NCBI GenBank assembly: GCA_045648445.1
Contig: JAZRNY010000014.1
Coordinates: forward strand, 8,015-72,014
Source of the DNA: SIG607 sp045648445
GTDB lineage: Bacteria; Bacillota; Clostridia; Oscillospirales; Acutalibacteraceae
Length of the DNA: 64,000 nucleotides
Reading direction: 5' to 3'
Part shown: one piece after another, positions 52,642 to 61,515 of the stretch
Numbering within the stretch: the first letter of the stretch is position 1
Layout: each line of letters starts with the position of its first letter
The notes under the pieces: generated by a model
What the model saw: only the letters and a program-made list of their open reading frames with translations
Database searches by the model: none
What the model was told of the DNA's origin: nothing
Translations under genes and position numbers: made by a program

Positions 52642-54570
52642 ATGAACAAAAAATTCTACATTACTACGGCTATTGCCTACACTTCCCGTAAGCCTCATAT
52701 CGGCAATGCTTACGACATAGTTTTGGCTGATGCCATAGCAAGACACAAAAAATCTCAGGGATACGAAGTATTTTTAATGACCGGTTCCGACGAACACGGT
52801 CAAAAAATCGAAGAATATGCAAAGGCAAAGGGCATTGAACCCAAAGTCTACGTTGACGAAATTTCTTCCGAAATTAAAGCCGTATGGGACAGCCTTGACA
52901 CACAGTACGATAAATTTATACGCACCACCGATGCAGACCACGAGGCTACCGTTAAAAAGATTTTCAAAAAACTTTATGAACAGGGCGATATATACAAAGG
53001 CGCCTACGAAGGAAAATACTGTGTTCCCTGCGAATCCTTCTTTACCGCTTCCCAACTTAAAGACGGCAAATGCCCTGACTGCGGCAGAGACGTTATAGAC
53101 TCAAAAGAAGAAGCATATTTCCTTAAACTCAGCAAATATGCCGACCGTCTTGTTAAATATTACGAAGATAACCCCGACTTCTTTATGCCATCTTCAAGAA
53201 AGGCAGAAATGGTAAACAACTTCATTAAACCGGGTCTTACCGACCTTTGTGTTTCCCGTTCTTCTTTCAAATGGGGAGTTCCCGTTGATTTTGACGACAA
53301 ACACGTTATTTACGTTTGGATTGATGCCCTTAGCAACTATATTACGGGAATTGGTTACGATACCGAAAATCCAAGTGAGCAATACAAAAAACTCTGGCCT
53401 GCCGACCTTCACGTTATAGGCAAAGATATTGTTCGTTTCCACACAATTTATTGGCCCATTATTCTTATGGCTCTCGGCGAACCTTTACCTAAACAGGTTC
53501 TCGGTCACCCGTGGGTTCTTTTTGGCGAAGATAAAATGAGCAAATCAAAGGGCAACGTAATTTACGCCGATGAACTTTCCGCCCGTTTTGGAAGCGATGC
53601 AGTAAGATACTATCTTTTAAGCGAAGTTCCCTTTGCACAGGACGGCAACATCACATACGAAGCATTTATTGCCAAGTTTAACACCGACCTTGCAAACACT
53701 CTTGGTAATCTTGTTAACAGAAGTATTGCTATGACCAACAAATACTTCGACGGCAAGGTAACAAACGGCGGCGAAAAGGATGCTATTGATGATGAACTTT
53801 TTGCAGTTGCAAACGAAACCATTGAAAAATTCAACAAACAATTCGACACCTATCATACTGCAGACGCTTGTGAAACCGTAATGGAACTTGCACGCAGATG
53901 CAACAAATATATCGACGAAACAATGCCTTGGGCACTTGCTAAAGATGAAAGCAAAAAGGCTCGTCTTGAGGCTGTAATGTATAATCTTCTTGAAAACATT
54001 AGACTTTTATCGGTTCTTTTAGAACCCATTATGCCTAAATGCGCTAAAGAAATCAGAAACCAACTTTGTACCGAAAACAAAGAACTTAAACTAAATGCAA
54101 CAAATTCTTTTGCAGTTGGTACTCCTTCTCCCCTTTTCTCCCGTCTTGATGCCGATAAAATTATCGAAGAATTAACCAAAGAGATGGAAGAAAAAATGAA
54201 AGCCGCAAAGGCAGAAAACGATGCTGTTAATACCGTATCTCTCGCTCAGATAGGCATTGAAGATTTTATGAAGGTTGAACTTAAAACCGCAAAAATTCTT
54301 GAATGTGAACCGGTTAAAAAGGCCAAAAAACTGTTAAAACTCACCCTTGACGACGGTAGCGGAACAAACAGAACGGTTGCCAGTGGTATTGCAAAATGGT
54401 ACAAACCCGAAGATTTAATCGGTCATACGGTAATACTTGTTTCAAACCTTAAACCTGCAGTTCTTTGCGGTGTTGAATCTCAAGGTATGATTCTTGCAGC
54501 CGATGTTAGTGAAGATAACGTTAAGGTAATATTTGCCGACGATATTCCACAGGGTAGTAAAATAAGATGA
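52642..54570 (+). CDS. metG: Methionyl-tRNA synthetase
   Basis: 642 residues, class I synthetase. The HIGH-like motif is PHIGNAY; the zinc knuckle is CVPCESFF with CPDCGRD; KMSKS is at 298-302. An anticodon-binding helical domain follows (LANTLGNLVNRSIAM), and the last 105 residues or so are a tRNA-binding OB domain (IEDFMKVELKTAKILECEPV), the dimeric form found in many Firmicutes. ATG has GGAG eight bases upstream. Overlaps tatD by four bases. Confidence 0.98.
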   Translation: MNKKFYITTAIAYTSRKPHIGNAYDIVLADAIARHKKSQGYEVFLMTGSDEHGQKIEEYAKAKGIEPKVYVDEISSEIKAVWDSLDTQYDKFIRTTDADHEATVKKIFKKLYEQGDIYKGAYEGKYCVPCESFFTASQLKDGKCPDCGRDVIDSKEEAYFLKLSKYADRLVKYYEDNPDFFMPSSRKAEMVNNFIKPGLTDLCVSRSSFKWGVPVDFDDKHVIYVWIDALSNYITGIGYDTENPSEQYKKLWPADLHVIGKDIVRFHTIYWPIILMALGEPLPKQVLGHPWVLFGEDKMSKSKGNVIYADELSARFGSDAVRYYLLSEVPFAQDGNITYEAFIAKFNTDLANTLGNLVNRSIAMTNKYFDGKVTNGGEKDAIDDELFAVANETIEKFNKQFDTYHTADACETVMELARRCNKYIDETMPWALAKDESKKARLEAVMYNLLENIRLLSVLLEPIMPKCAKEIRNQLCTENKELKLNATNSFAVGTPSPLFSRLDADKIIEELTKEMEEKMKAAKAENDAVNTVSLAQIGIEDFMKVELKTAKILECEPVKKAKKLLKLTLDDGSGTNRTVASGIAKWYKPEDLIGHTVILVSNLKPAVLCGVESQGMILAADVSEDNVKVIFADDIPQGSKIR

Positions 54571-55316
54571 TTTTTGACACACACGCGCATTACACCGACG
54601 AGCAATTTGATGACAGGGACATACTTTTACCGCGTTTAAACCAAGAAAACGTTAGTGAAATTATTACCTGCGGTACCGACGTTAAGTCAAGTATTGATTC
54701 TATTGCTTTAGCCGAAAAATATCCTTTCGTTTACGCGGCAGTCGGTTATCATCCGGAAGAACTGACACGAATAGACGTTGATATCCCCACCCTAAAATCT
54801 CTTGTTAATCCAAGGGTTGTGGCGATAGGCGAAATCGGACTTGATTATTATTGGAACAAAGAAAACAAGGAAAAACAAAAGGACGGCTTTATTAAACAAA
54901 TCCTTTTGGCAAAAGAACTTTCTTTACCGGTAATAGTTCACGACCGTGAAGCCCATGGCGATACTTTAGAAATATTAAAAGAATATAAACCCGAAGGAGT
55001 TCTGCACTGTTTTTCAGGAAGCACCGAAATGGCTAACGAAATCATAAAACTGGGAATGTATATCGGTGTCGGCGGTGTTATTACCTTTAAAAACGCAAAA
55101 AATCTGCCCGAAGTCGTATACAATACCCCTCTTGACAGAATTCTACTTGAAACCGATGCACCCTATCTTGCACCGGTTCCTTTCCGCTCAAAACGAAACG
55201 ATTCTTCTCTTATTACCTATATTGCCGAAAAAATCGGTGATATAAAAGGTATAAGTAAAGAACAGGTTTTAAAAATTACAAAAGAAAACGCCTATAGGCT
55301 ATTTTTTAAAAAATGA
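54567..55316 (+). CDS. tatD: TatD-family metal-dependent hydrolase
   Basis: 249 residues. TIM-barrel amidohydrolase fold with metal ligands in FDTHAHYTDEQFD, GEIGLDYYW (bridging Glu), VHDREAHGD, HCFSGS, and the closing ETDAPYLAPVPFR. TatD proteins act as 3'-5' exonucleases or D-aminoacyl-tRNA deacylases in repair or quality control. Its ATG overlaps the metG stop (ATGA), a gene order common in Firmicutes. The following micro-protein begins 51 bases downstream. Confidence 0.95.
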   Translation: MIFDTHAHYTDEQFDDRDILLPRLNQENVSEIITCGTDVKSSIDSIALAEKYPFVYAAVGYHPEELTRIDVDIPTLKSLVNPRVVAIGEIGLDYYWNKENKEKQKDGFIKQILLAKELSLPVIVHDREAHGDTLEILKEYKPEGVLHCFSGSTEMANEIIKLGMYIGVGGVITFKNAKNLPEVVYNTPLDRILLETDAPYLAPVPFRSKRNDSSLITYIAEKIGDIKGISKEQVLKITKENAYRLFFKK

Positions 55317-55366
55317 ATATCGTCCCGCTTTCTGCTAAAACTATAACTGGAAGCGGGGTGATTTTT

Positions 55367-55513
55367 ATGTCAGACAAAAACAAACAGTACGAAAATAATC
55401 AAAACAAAAAGAACGAAAATAACCAGAATAGAAACAATCAAAACAACAATCAAAATAAGAACGAACAGAATAAGAACAACCAAAACAAAAACGAGCAGAA
55501 TAAAAACAACTAG
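55367..55513 (+). CDS. 48-residue Asn/Gln/Lys-rich repetitive micro-protein
   Basis: The reading frame is supported by a strong GGGGTG six bases before ATG 55367 and a terminator after the stop. After MSDKNKQYENN the sequence is almost only N, Q, K and E, with an exact repeat NQNKNEQNKNN in tandem. It is positively charged, disordered and has no signal peptide. It might be a small spore or coat-associated protein, or a nucleic-acid-binding tail, but no family is recognised. It is encoded shortly after tatD. A spurious in-frame extension back to 55313 overlaps tatD. Confidence 0.6.
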   Translation: MSDKNKQYENNQNKKNENNQNRNNQNNNQNKNEQNKNNQNKNEQNKNN

Positions 55514-55517
55514 TTTT

Positions 55518-55555
55518 AAAAACTCCGTGATACTTAAGGTATTGCGGAGTTTTTG
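55518..55555 (+). terminator. Terminator after the Asn-rich micro-protein
   Basis: Arms aaaaactccgtgatac and gtattgcggagttttt pair over 16 bp with two G-U wobbles; the run of T continues beyond. Closes the rlmB-to-micro-protein operon. Confidence 0.85.
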
Positions 55556-55623
55556 TTTTTGTTCGTATGTTGACTTTTTTCGACAAATATCTTATACTCA
55601 AAAGGTAGAAGGAGATGTTTTAA

Positions 55624-56472
55624 ATGTTTAAAAACAGAAAACTTATAATAATTCTCAGTTCAATAACGGCATCGCTTTTATTGATTGTAGCAATACTTTT
55701 TTCTTCAATACTTATAAAAGAGGGTATTGAAAAGCGCAACAATCAAGCTGCCGCCGATAAGGTTATTGCTCACATCGAGCAACTCAGCGGTATCTACGTT
55801 ACGCTTGAAAGCGAAAATATAATTATGACCGTAAAAACGGAATACGATCTGCTGACAGATAAGCAAAAGTTCCTTGTAACAAATTATCCCACGCTCCAGA
55901 AATCCATACAGGAACTACAGCATTTTAAGGATAAGAAAATAGCGGACGAGATTAACAGCGAAATCAAAAGAATAAATAAAAGCACTCTGACTGCCGATAA
56001 CACCAGTGTAGCGGCGCTTCTTGATAAATACGATGCACTTACCGATTCTCAAAAAGCCTTGGTAACAAATTACGATTTATTGCTTGAACTCAAAAAAACA
56101 GTCGATAAAAAAATAGCCGAGCAGGAAACCAAGGATATGGGACTTGAACTTGCCGAAAAGTTTGCAGGCTATGACGGTAAGTGGGGCAATTTCGGCGCAC
56201 ACAAGAACGCTTATCAGGGTCTTATTGAAGAGGCTTTACATAATGACGTTAACTATAAAAAATATTTTTCCACCGCTGCCAACTCTCTTAAGTTTCATAT
56301 TACCCGATTTGAAAAAGACAGCACCGTATTCGGTATAGGAATAGCCTACTACGACTTTAAAGGTAAGGATAAAAAGAACGGATATAACGGAACTCTTTAC
56401 GGTGAAATCATCATAAGAGAAGACGGCACCGTTTACGCTACCGAAAGCGGATATTATAACAATTATTATTAA
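55624..56472 (+). CDS. Membrane-anchored protein with two LTDxQKxLVTNY repeats
   Basis: 282 residues. One N-terminal transmembrane segment or uncleaved signal (about 7-31, IIILSSITASLLLIVAILFSS), then an extracytoplasmic part. Two copies of a helical repeat occur: YDLLTDKQKFLVTNYPTL and YDALTDSQKALVTNYDLL, about 55 residues apart, a motif frequent in Clostridial surface proteins. The C-terminal 100 residues (from about KFAGYDGKWGNFGAHKNAY) form a separate domain rich in Tyr and Gly ending in NNYY. Function unknown. AGAAGGAGAT lies upstream of the ATG. Confidence 0.75.
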   Translation: MFKNRKLIIILSSITASLLLIVAILFSSILIKEGIEKRNNQAAADKVIAHIEQLSGIYVTLESENIIMTVKTEYDLLTDKQKFLVTNYPTLQKSIQELQHFKDKKIADEINSEIKRINKSTLTADNTSVAALLDKYDALTDSQKALVTNYDLLLELKKTVDKKIAEQETKDMGLELAEKFAGYDGKWGNFGAHKNAYQGLIEEALHNDVNYKKYFSTAANSLKFHITRFEKDSTVFGIGIAYYDFKGKDKKNGYNGTLYGEIIIREDGTVYATESGYYNNYY

Positions 56473-56510
56473 TTATAAAACCGACTTAAAATTAATTATT
56501 TTACGATAGT

Positions 56511-56543
56511 AAAAAAGGATGTACAAATTGTACATCCTTTTTT
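56511..56543. terminator. Bidirectional terminator after the anchored protein and ABC operon
   Basis: Perfect 14-bp stem (56511-56524 with 56530-56543; arms aaaaaaggatgtac), 5-base loop, with A/T runs on both ends. Its right end overlaps the ABC permease stop codon. Confidence 0.9.
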
Positions 56544-57274
56544 TACTGTTTTTTCATCTGCCTTAAAAAGACTAAAATTGCTATAAAAATAAGTCCTACG
56601 GCATAGCAAAGCACCCATAAAAGATGATTAAACGTACCGTCAAAGTTTCCTTTAAGCACCGACCTTTCCAGTTCTACCGCATGAACGAAGGGAAAAAGAT
56701 ATGAAATTTTCTTAAAGACGCCGCCCACACTGTCAAGGTCGAACCAGATCCCCGACATCCACGCAGTAAGATTAGTAAGTAGCGCCCCACAAACGCCACC
56801 CACCTGTTTATCACTTAAAAAACTACCAAACAGAAGGCCGAGCGCGATATAAAGAAGCGAAACGGGAATTATAAAAAGAATAGCGTAAATAATATTGATA
56901 TTCACTTTAAGTCCTAAAATTATTGCGGCTATATAACAAACTACAGCCTGAATAACCGAAACGGGTAAAATCGGCAAGGTATATCCAAGAATAAAATCAA
57001 CTGCAGTTAAAGGAGTCGTATATAAGCGTGAAAAGAACGCGCTGTTTCGGTCTTTTGAAATTAGCGTAGCCGAAAAAAGAGTCATAAACGAAAGTCCGAA
57101 AACGGTTATACCCGGAGTCAGATGTTCAACTTCGAAAAGACTTACGGGGATATTTGCCTGAATTGCGCTTAAAAGTAACAACAGTATAAGCGGAAAGCCA
57201 AGACCGAAGATTAAATTAAGAGGATCACGAATAATTTCCTTAAGATTTCTGTTTGCAAAGGTTAAGGTTCTCAT
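56543..57274 (-). CDS. ABC-2 type transporter permease
   Basis: 243 residues, six membrane helices. It begins RTLTFANRNLKEIIRDPLNL, the usual cytoplasmic lead of ABC-2 permeases, and has LISKDRNSAFFSRLYTTPL between helices 2 and 3. It pairs with the ATPase encoded upstream; stop and start codons share a base (TAATG). Likely exports a drug or lipid-like compound under TetR control. Substrate unknown. Confidence 0.92.
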   Translation of the reverse strand: MRTLTFANRNLKEIIRDPLNLIFGLGFPLILLLLLSAIQANIPVSLFEVEHLTPGITVFGLSFMTLFSATLISKDRNSAFFSRLYTTPLTAVDFILGYTLPILPVSVIQAVVCYIAAIILGLKVNINIIYAILFIIPVSLLYIALGLLFGSFLSDKQVGGVCGALLTNLTAWMSGIWFDLDSVGGVFKKISYLFPFVHAVELERSVLKGNFDGTFNHLLWVLCYAVGLIFIAILVFLRQMKKQ

Positions 57275-57999
57275 TAAATATTCCCCCTTACAATATTAAT
57301 AAAAGCCTGTTCAAAATTATCATTTTTGCCAATAGCCTTTATTTCCTCGCTTGTTCCCTCACTAATAAGACTGCCATTCTTCATAATACCTATTCTATCA
57401 GACAGCGCTTCTGCCTCTTCCATATAATGAGTTGTCAAAATTATAGTGATTTTGCCCTTTAAAGAACGTATAATATCCCATAAATCACTGCGACTAAGTA
57501 CGTCAAGTCCCAAGGTCGGCTCGTCTAAGAATAAAATTTCGGGTTCACTTATAAGCGACAAGGCAATACTAAGTCTTCTTTTATAACCGCCCGAAAGTTT
57601 TCCCGCCTTTTTATTAATAACGTCACAAAGTCCCAAAAGAACGGTTAAATCGTTGATTTTTGATTTAATTTCTTCCTTTTTATATTGGTAAATACCGCAA
57701 ATCAGTTCTAAATTTTCCTTTACGGTAAGATTTTGCGCTATAGCAGTTTCCTGCGGTGAAAGAGAAATAATCTTTTTCACTTCATTCTTTTGCGTTTTTA
57801 TGCTTTTACCGTTCAAAAAAGCGTTTCCGTTTGTTGCTTCAGTGAGGCAAGAAAGCATTTTTATGGTGGTGGTTTTACCTGCTCCGTTTACACCGAGAAG
57901 CGAAAAAAGTTCTCCCTTTTTAACCGTAAGGCAAAGATTATCTACCGCTATTATATCCTTATATTTTTTAGTTAAATTTTCAGTTTTAATTGCTATCAT
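57274..57999 (-). CDS. ABC transporter ATP-binding protein
   Basis: 241 residues. Walker A is GVNGAGKTTTIKML, the Q-loop SLSPQETAIA, signature LSGGYKRRLSI, Walker B ILFLDEPTLGLD and H-loop TTHYMEEAEAL. It is of the DrrA/NatA type that serves ABC-2 permeases. GGAG lies six bases before the ATG. It is three bases downstream of the TetR gene stop, so regulator, ATPase and permease are one operon. Confidence 0.95.
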   Translation of the reverse strand: MIAIKTENLTKKYKDIIAVDNLCLTVKKGELFSLLGVNGAGKTTTIKMLSCLTEATNGNAFLNGKSIKTQKNEVKKIISLSPQETAIAQNLTVKENLELICGIYQYKKEEIKSKINDLTVLLGLCDVINKKAGKLSGGYKRRLSIALSLISEPEILFLDEPTLGLDVLSRSDLWDIIRSLKGKITIILTTHYMEEAEALSDRIGIMKNGSLISEGTSEEIKAIGKNDNFEQAFINIVRGNI

Positions 58000-58002
58000 A
58001 AT

Positions 58003-58563
58003 TTACTCCAATTCGTACTGCTTTTTAAGTCCTTTATAAGAGTCGGTAAGCATTTTGCTGACAAGTTCCCAAGGAAGATCTAAAAAGCCGGTTGCAAACA
58101 TAGTGGCAATTCCGTGAACGAATGCCCACATTTCAAGATGGAAAAGTTCCATCTTCTCTCCGTCAAGGCCGGTAGTATCCTTTATTATAGACTCCATTTG
58201 ACCGCTGAGTTTCATTTCTTCTGCCATAATATCGTCTGAGCGATTTCGCATATACAAAAGTTTAAAAAGTTCTTTTTCTTCTTTTGCAAATCTTATATAA
58301 GCCATACCGCTTGCTTTATATGGCGGATACTCTCCCTTTTCCACTTCCGTTTTTATGTATTCATTACACATTGTATTTGCATTTTTTATTACCTCTTGTC
58401 TTAATTCAGACATATTTGAAAAATTAGAAAAAACGGGTTGGGTAGAGCATTTAAGAACGTTTGCAAGTTCACGGGCATTAATAGCCTCTGCGCCGTTTTC
58501 TCTGACAATCTCCGTTGCGGCGTCTATTATATCCTCTTTGGTTATCTTTACTTTTGGCGGCAT
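58003..58563 (-). CDS. TetR/AcrR-family regulator of the ABC exporter
   Basis: 186 residues. An N-terminal helix-turn-helix (KITKEDIIDAATEIVRENG, INARELANVLKCSTQPVFSN) is followed by an all-helical ligand domain of the WHG/TetR_C type. ATG 58563 has GGAGGTG four bases upstream. It is the first gene of the exporter operon, whose promoter contains a 10-bp-arm palindrome, so it most likely represses itself and the exporter. Confidence 0.93.
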   Translation of the reverse strand: MPPKVKITKEDIIDAATEIVRENGAEAINARELANVLKCSTQPVFSNFSNMSELRQEVIKNANTMCNEYIKTEVEKGEYPPYKASGMAYIRFAKEEKELFKLLYMRNRSDDIMAEEMKLSGQMESIIKDTTGLDGEKMELFHLEMWAFVHGIATMFATGFLDLPWELVSKMLTDSYKGLKKQYELE

Positions 58564-58578
58564 AGCGCACCTCCATAA

Positions 58579-58606
58579 ATAACAAGCGTTATATATCGCT
58601 TGTTAT
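58579..58606. promoter_or_regulatory. Probable TetR operator
   Basis: Perfect inverted repeat of 10 bp, ataacaagcg (58579-58588) and cgcttgttat (58597-58606), separated by 8 bases. It overlaps the -10 box and the transcription start of the TetR-ABC promoter. Confidence 0.8.
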
Positions 58607-58633
58607 ATTATCATATAAAACCTTTTTTGTCAA
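58605..58633 (-). promoter_or_regulatory. Sigma-A promoter of the TetR-ABC operon
   Basis: On the minus strand TTGACA (58628-58633) and TAATAT (58605-58610), spacer 17 bases, 41 bases from the ATG. Confidence 0.85.
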
Positions 58634-58643
58634 TAAAAAACCT

Positions 58644-59507
58644 CTATTTTTTAAACCCGTTACCTTCAATTTCTCCTGCTTCGCAAACTATAATAAAGGC
58701 GTTTTCATCAACCGATTTTACCGCGGTATAAAAAATTGCTATTTCTTGCCGTCTTACCGCGCACATTAAAACTTTGCGTTTATTTCCCGTATATGCGCCC
58801 ACACCGTTAATTATAGTTACTCCCCTATTAACGTTTTTTAATATATTTTGACTTATTTGTTCACCCATTTCGCTTACTACAAAAATAAGTTTTCCCTTAT
58901 TTCCGCCGTAGAGTACACCGTCAAGGACTATAGAAGTAATATAAATGGTAATAACAGAATAAAGCGCACCCGAAAAATCTCTATAACAAATCACCGAAAG
59001 AGTAACAACTAAAATATCGGAAAAAAGAATAATTTTACCTATTGAAAAATGCGGTTTTTTATTATTAATAAGTTTTGCTATTATATCTACTCCGCCTGTC
59101 GTTGCGCCTCTGAGCAGTATAATACCCAAACCCAGTCCAATAAAAATACCGCCAAAAACTGCGCAAAGTATTTTATCACCCTTAAAGGCGTATATATACT
59201 TTTCGCTTATATCAAGAAAAAGTGATATTAAAAAGGTCACAACGGCAGTTTTCATAATAAAAATTTGTCCCATTTTTTTATAACCTACTAAAAATACGGG
59301 AATATTAAATAAAAAAATCAAAAAACCGCTGGGAAGACCAAAAAGAAAATTAAAAATTAAAGCGACTCCCGTAAATCCACCGGGGCTTATGTGCGCCGGT
59401 GAAATAAACATAGGAATCGCTATAGAATAAATAATACTGCCTAAAATATAATAAAGGCTATCGGTTATAAAATTTTTGATTTTGGATTTTAACACAAGCA
59501 ACACCAA
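58644..59507 (-). CDS. YitT-family membrane protein with DUF2179 domain
   Basis: 287 residues. Five membrane helices (about 15-190), including PAHISPGGFTGVALIFNFLFG and LLRGATTGGVDIIAKLI, precede a cytoplasmic DUF2179 domain with GVTIINGVGAYTGNKRKVL and a final ENAFIIVCEAGEIEGNGF. The function of YitT proteins is not settled. The start is unclear: TTG 59507 directly follows the mrnC stop, while GTG 59495 has a GGTG six bases upstream and is likely the true start. Last gene in a run after obgE and mrnC. Confidence 0.9.
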   Translation of the reverse strand: MVLLVLKSKIKNFITDSLYYILGSIIYSIAIPMFISPAHISPGGFTGVALIFNFLFGLPSGFLIFLFNIPVFLVGYKKMGQIFIMKTAVVTFLISLFLDISEKYIYAFKGDKILCAVFGGIFIGLGLGIILLRGATTGGVDIIAKLINNKKPHFSIGKIILFSDILVVTLSVICYRDFSGALYSVITIYITSIVLDGVLYGGNKGKLIFVVSEMGEQISQNILKNVNRGVTIINGVGAYTGNKRKVLMCAVRRQEIAIFYTAVKSVDENAFIIVCEAGEIEGNGFKK

Positions 59508-59903
59508 TTATATTGTTGCCGAAAAATCCTCCCATATTAGTGAAAAAAGTTGATTTAAACGCTCGGTTTCTCCGCATAAATGAAGATACCCGAAAAGTGT
59601 TTCAACTCCCGTTGCAATATGGTAATCGCCGTGACTTGCGTTTTTTGGACTTCTTCCCGTATGGAAATTTCTGCCGCGCTTGAATACAGCCGTTTCTTCC
59701 TCGGTAAGCACATCCTTTATAAGTTCATATGCCTTTACCTGACCGCTTGCGCTCACAAAGGAAACCGATGCCGAGTGAAGCTGACCTGACGGACGGTTGA
59801 TTTCTGCAAGTCTTTCTCTGACCAGTAGCCCGAAAACCGCATCTCCAACAAAGGAGAGTGAGGACGGACTTAAAAGTTTAACTTTTTCTTTACTATAATA
59901 CAT
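59508..59903 (-). CDS. mrnC: Mini-ribonuclease III
   Basis: 131 residues, a single RNase III catalytic domain without the dsRNA-binding part. It shows LSFVGDAVFGLLVRERL with the catalytic acid, and the C-terminal GDYHIATGVETLFGYLHL with the second acidic motif (ATGxE). In Firmicutes it trims 23S rRNA. ATG 59903 is chosen (weak GAG seven bases upstream), which leaves an 11-base overlap with obgE; the longer frame to 59915 begins with TTG. Confidence 0.9.
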   Translation of the reverse strand: MYYSKEKVKLLSPSSLSFVGDAVFGLLVRERLAEINRPSGQLHSASVSFVSASGQVKAYELIKDVLTEEETAVFKRGRNFHTGRSPKNASHGDYHIATGVETLFGYLHLCGETERLNQLFSLIWEDFSATI

Positions 59904-61170
59904 ATTCAAACTCAAAATCGTTTACGTGAACGACGTCGCCTTCCTGAACGCCCTCGCGGATAAGCGCCTTAATAATACCGCTTGAACGGAGCACTCTTTC
60001 AAAATACTGAAGCGACTCGTAATCGTCGGGGTCAACAGTATTCATAATGCGTTCAATCCAGTCGCAGTTTTCAACGAAGTATTCACCGTTTTCTTTTCTT
60101 ACGGTGAAGGTACGAAGTTCCTTCTTAACCGTTACGGTTTCATAGGGTTCTATTTCACTTTCGTAACGCTTTACGGGAGGAAGCTTGTCAAGTTCGGCGG
60201 CAATATGGTTTATAAGTTCACCGGTACCCTCTTTAATAGGCGCCATAATGGGAAAGAAATCATATCCCATATCTCTGAACTTTTTGCCGATTTCCTCAAC
60301 CGTTTCATCATCGGTCAAATCGCATTTATTACCAACAACAATCTGCGGAGCATGGCTTAATTCCTCGCTGAAAACTTTAAGTTCTTTATTTATCTTATTA
60401 AAATCGTCAATAGGATCTCTGCCTTCGCTGCCTGCAATATCAACAACGTGCACCAAAAGTCTGCATCTTTCAACGTGTCTTAAAAACTCGTGACCAAGAC
60501 CAATACCCTCGCCTGCGCCTTCAATAAGACCGGGAATATCCGCCATAACAAAGGAACTGCCCTCACCCATTCTTACTACGCCTAAAACGGGAGTTAGAGT
60601 TGTAAAGTGATAATTTGCGATTTTGGGTTTAGCCTCACTTACAACAGATACAAGTGTTGATTTGCCAACGTTCGGAAAACCAATAAGACCAACGTCTGCA
60701 AGAAGTTTAAGTTCAAGCGTTACGTCGAGTTCGTCACCGGGCGCACCCGGTTTTGCAAAACGAGGTACCTGTCGGGTAGCATGTCCAAAATGCTGATTAC
60801 CGAAACCGCCGTTACCGCCCCTTGCAATAATAACAGGAGCATCGTCAGAAATGTCGGCAATAACCTTGCCACTCTCGGCATCCTTAATAAGCGTTCCGCG
60901 CGGTACGTTTATAATAAGGTCGTCAGCAGATTTGCCGGTGCAACGCGACGCCTTTCCGTTTTCGCCGTTATCGGCGCAATATTTTCTTTTATATCTAAAG
61001 TCAGCAAGGGTTGAAAGATTGTCGTCAGCCTTAAAAACGATATTGCCGCCTCTGCCGCCGTCTCCTCCGTCAGGACCGCCTGCCGCTACATATTTTTCTC
61101 TGTGAAAGGAAACGCAACCGTTGCCGCCGTTTCCTGCTTTAAGATGAATTTTTGCTACGTCTATAAACAT
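59893..61170 (-). CDS. obgE: Obg GTPase (50S assembly)
   Basis: 425 residues, three domains in the usual order. The Gly-rich Obg fold (1-158; AGNGGNGCVSFHREK, GGDGGRGGNIVF) is followed by the G domain with GFPNVGKSTLVS, DIPGLIEGAGEG and NKCD, then the C-terminal OCT domain. It binds GDP/GTP and acts in ribosome assembly, stress and sporulation. It lies after a terminator that ends rplU-prp-rpmA and before mrnC, a conserved Firmicutes order. Confidence 0.98.
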   Translation of the reverse strand: MFIDVAKIHLKAGNGGNGCVSFHREKYVAAGGPDGGDGGRGGNIVFKADDNLSTLADFRYKRKYCADNGENGKASRCTGKSADDLIINVPRGTLIKDAESGKVIADISDDAPVIIARGGNGGFGNQHFGHATRQVPRFAKPGAPGDELDVTLELKLLADVGLIGFPNVGKSTLVSVVSEAKPKIANYHFTTLTPVLGVVRMGEGSSFVMADIPGLIEGAGEGIGLGHEFLRHVERCRLLVHVVDIAGSEGRDPIDDFNKINKELKVFSEELSHAPQIVVGNKCDLTDDETVEEIGKKFRDMGYDFFPIMAPIKEGTGELINHIAAELDKLPPVKRYESEIEPYETVTVKKELRTFTVRKENGEYFVENCDWIERIMNTVDPDDYESLQYFERVLRSSGIIKALIREGVQEGDVVHVNDFEFEYVL

Positions 61171-61195
61171 AAAATCACCAATCTCTAAAATAAAA

Positions 61196-61219
61196 AGGCT
61201 CAGGAATCCACCTGAGCCT
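61196..61219 (-). terminator. Terminator between rpmA and obgE
   Basis: 9-bp stem (61196-61204 with 61211-61219; arms aggctcagg), 6-base loop, and TTTTATTTT on the minus strand. Separates the ribosomal genes from obgE. Confidence 0.88.
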
Positions 61220-61228
61220 CAATTTGAT

Positions 61229-61513
61229 TTACTGCTCTACAGCGTAAATGCTAACCTGTTTACGGTCACGGCCTACGCGTTCAAACTTAACCTTTCCGTC
61301 AATAAGTGCGAAAAGTGTGTCGTCAGAACCCTTGCCAACATTATTGCCTGCGTGGATATGTGTACCGCGCTGACGTACGAGGATGTTACCTGCTAATACG
61401 AACTGACCGTCGGCACGCTTAACACCAAGACGCTTAGACTCACTGTCACGGCCGTTCTTGGTAGAACCCATACCTTTTTTATGGGCGAATAACTGAATGT
61501 TAATCTTTAACAT
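61229..61513 (-). CDS. rpmA: Ribosomal protein bL27 with cleavable N-terminal extension
   Basis: 94 residues. The extension MLKINIQLF ends at F9, directly before the AHKKGMGSTKNGRDS start of mature L27. This is the site cleaved by Prp in Firmicutes, needed because the N-terminus reaches the peptidyl-transferase centre. GNILVRQRGT and HAGNNVGKG are standard. It follows prp by two bases. Confidence 0.98.
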   Translation of the reverse strand: MLKINIQLFAHKKGMGSTKNGRDSESKRLGVKRADGQFVLAGNILVRQRGTHIHAGNNVGKGSDDTLFALIDGKVKFERVGRDRKQVSIYAVEQ

Positions 61514-61515
61514 GA

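Noticed and set aside
55381..55513. Short tandem DNA repeats resembling a CRISPR array
   Set aside because: The repeats lie in frame within a small Asn-rich gene, have no unique spacers and no cas genes are nearby.
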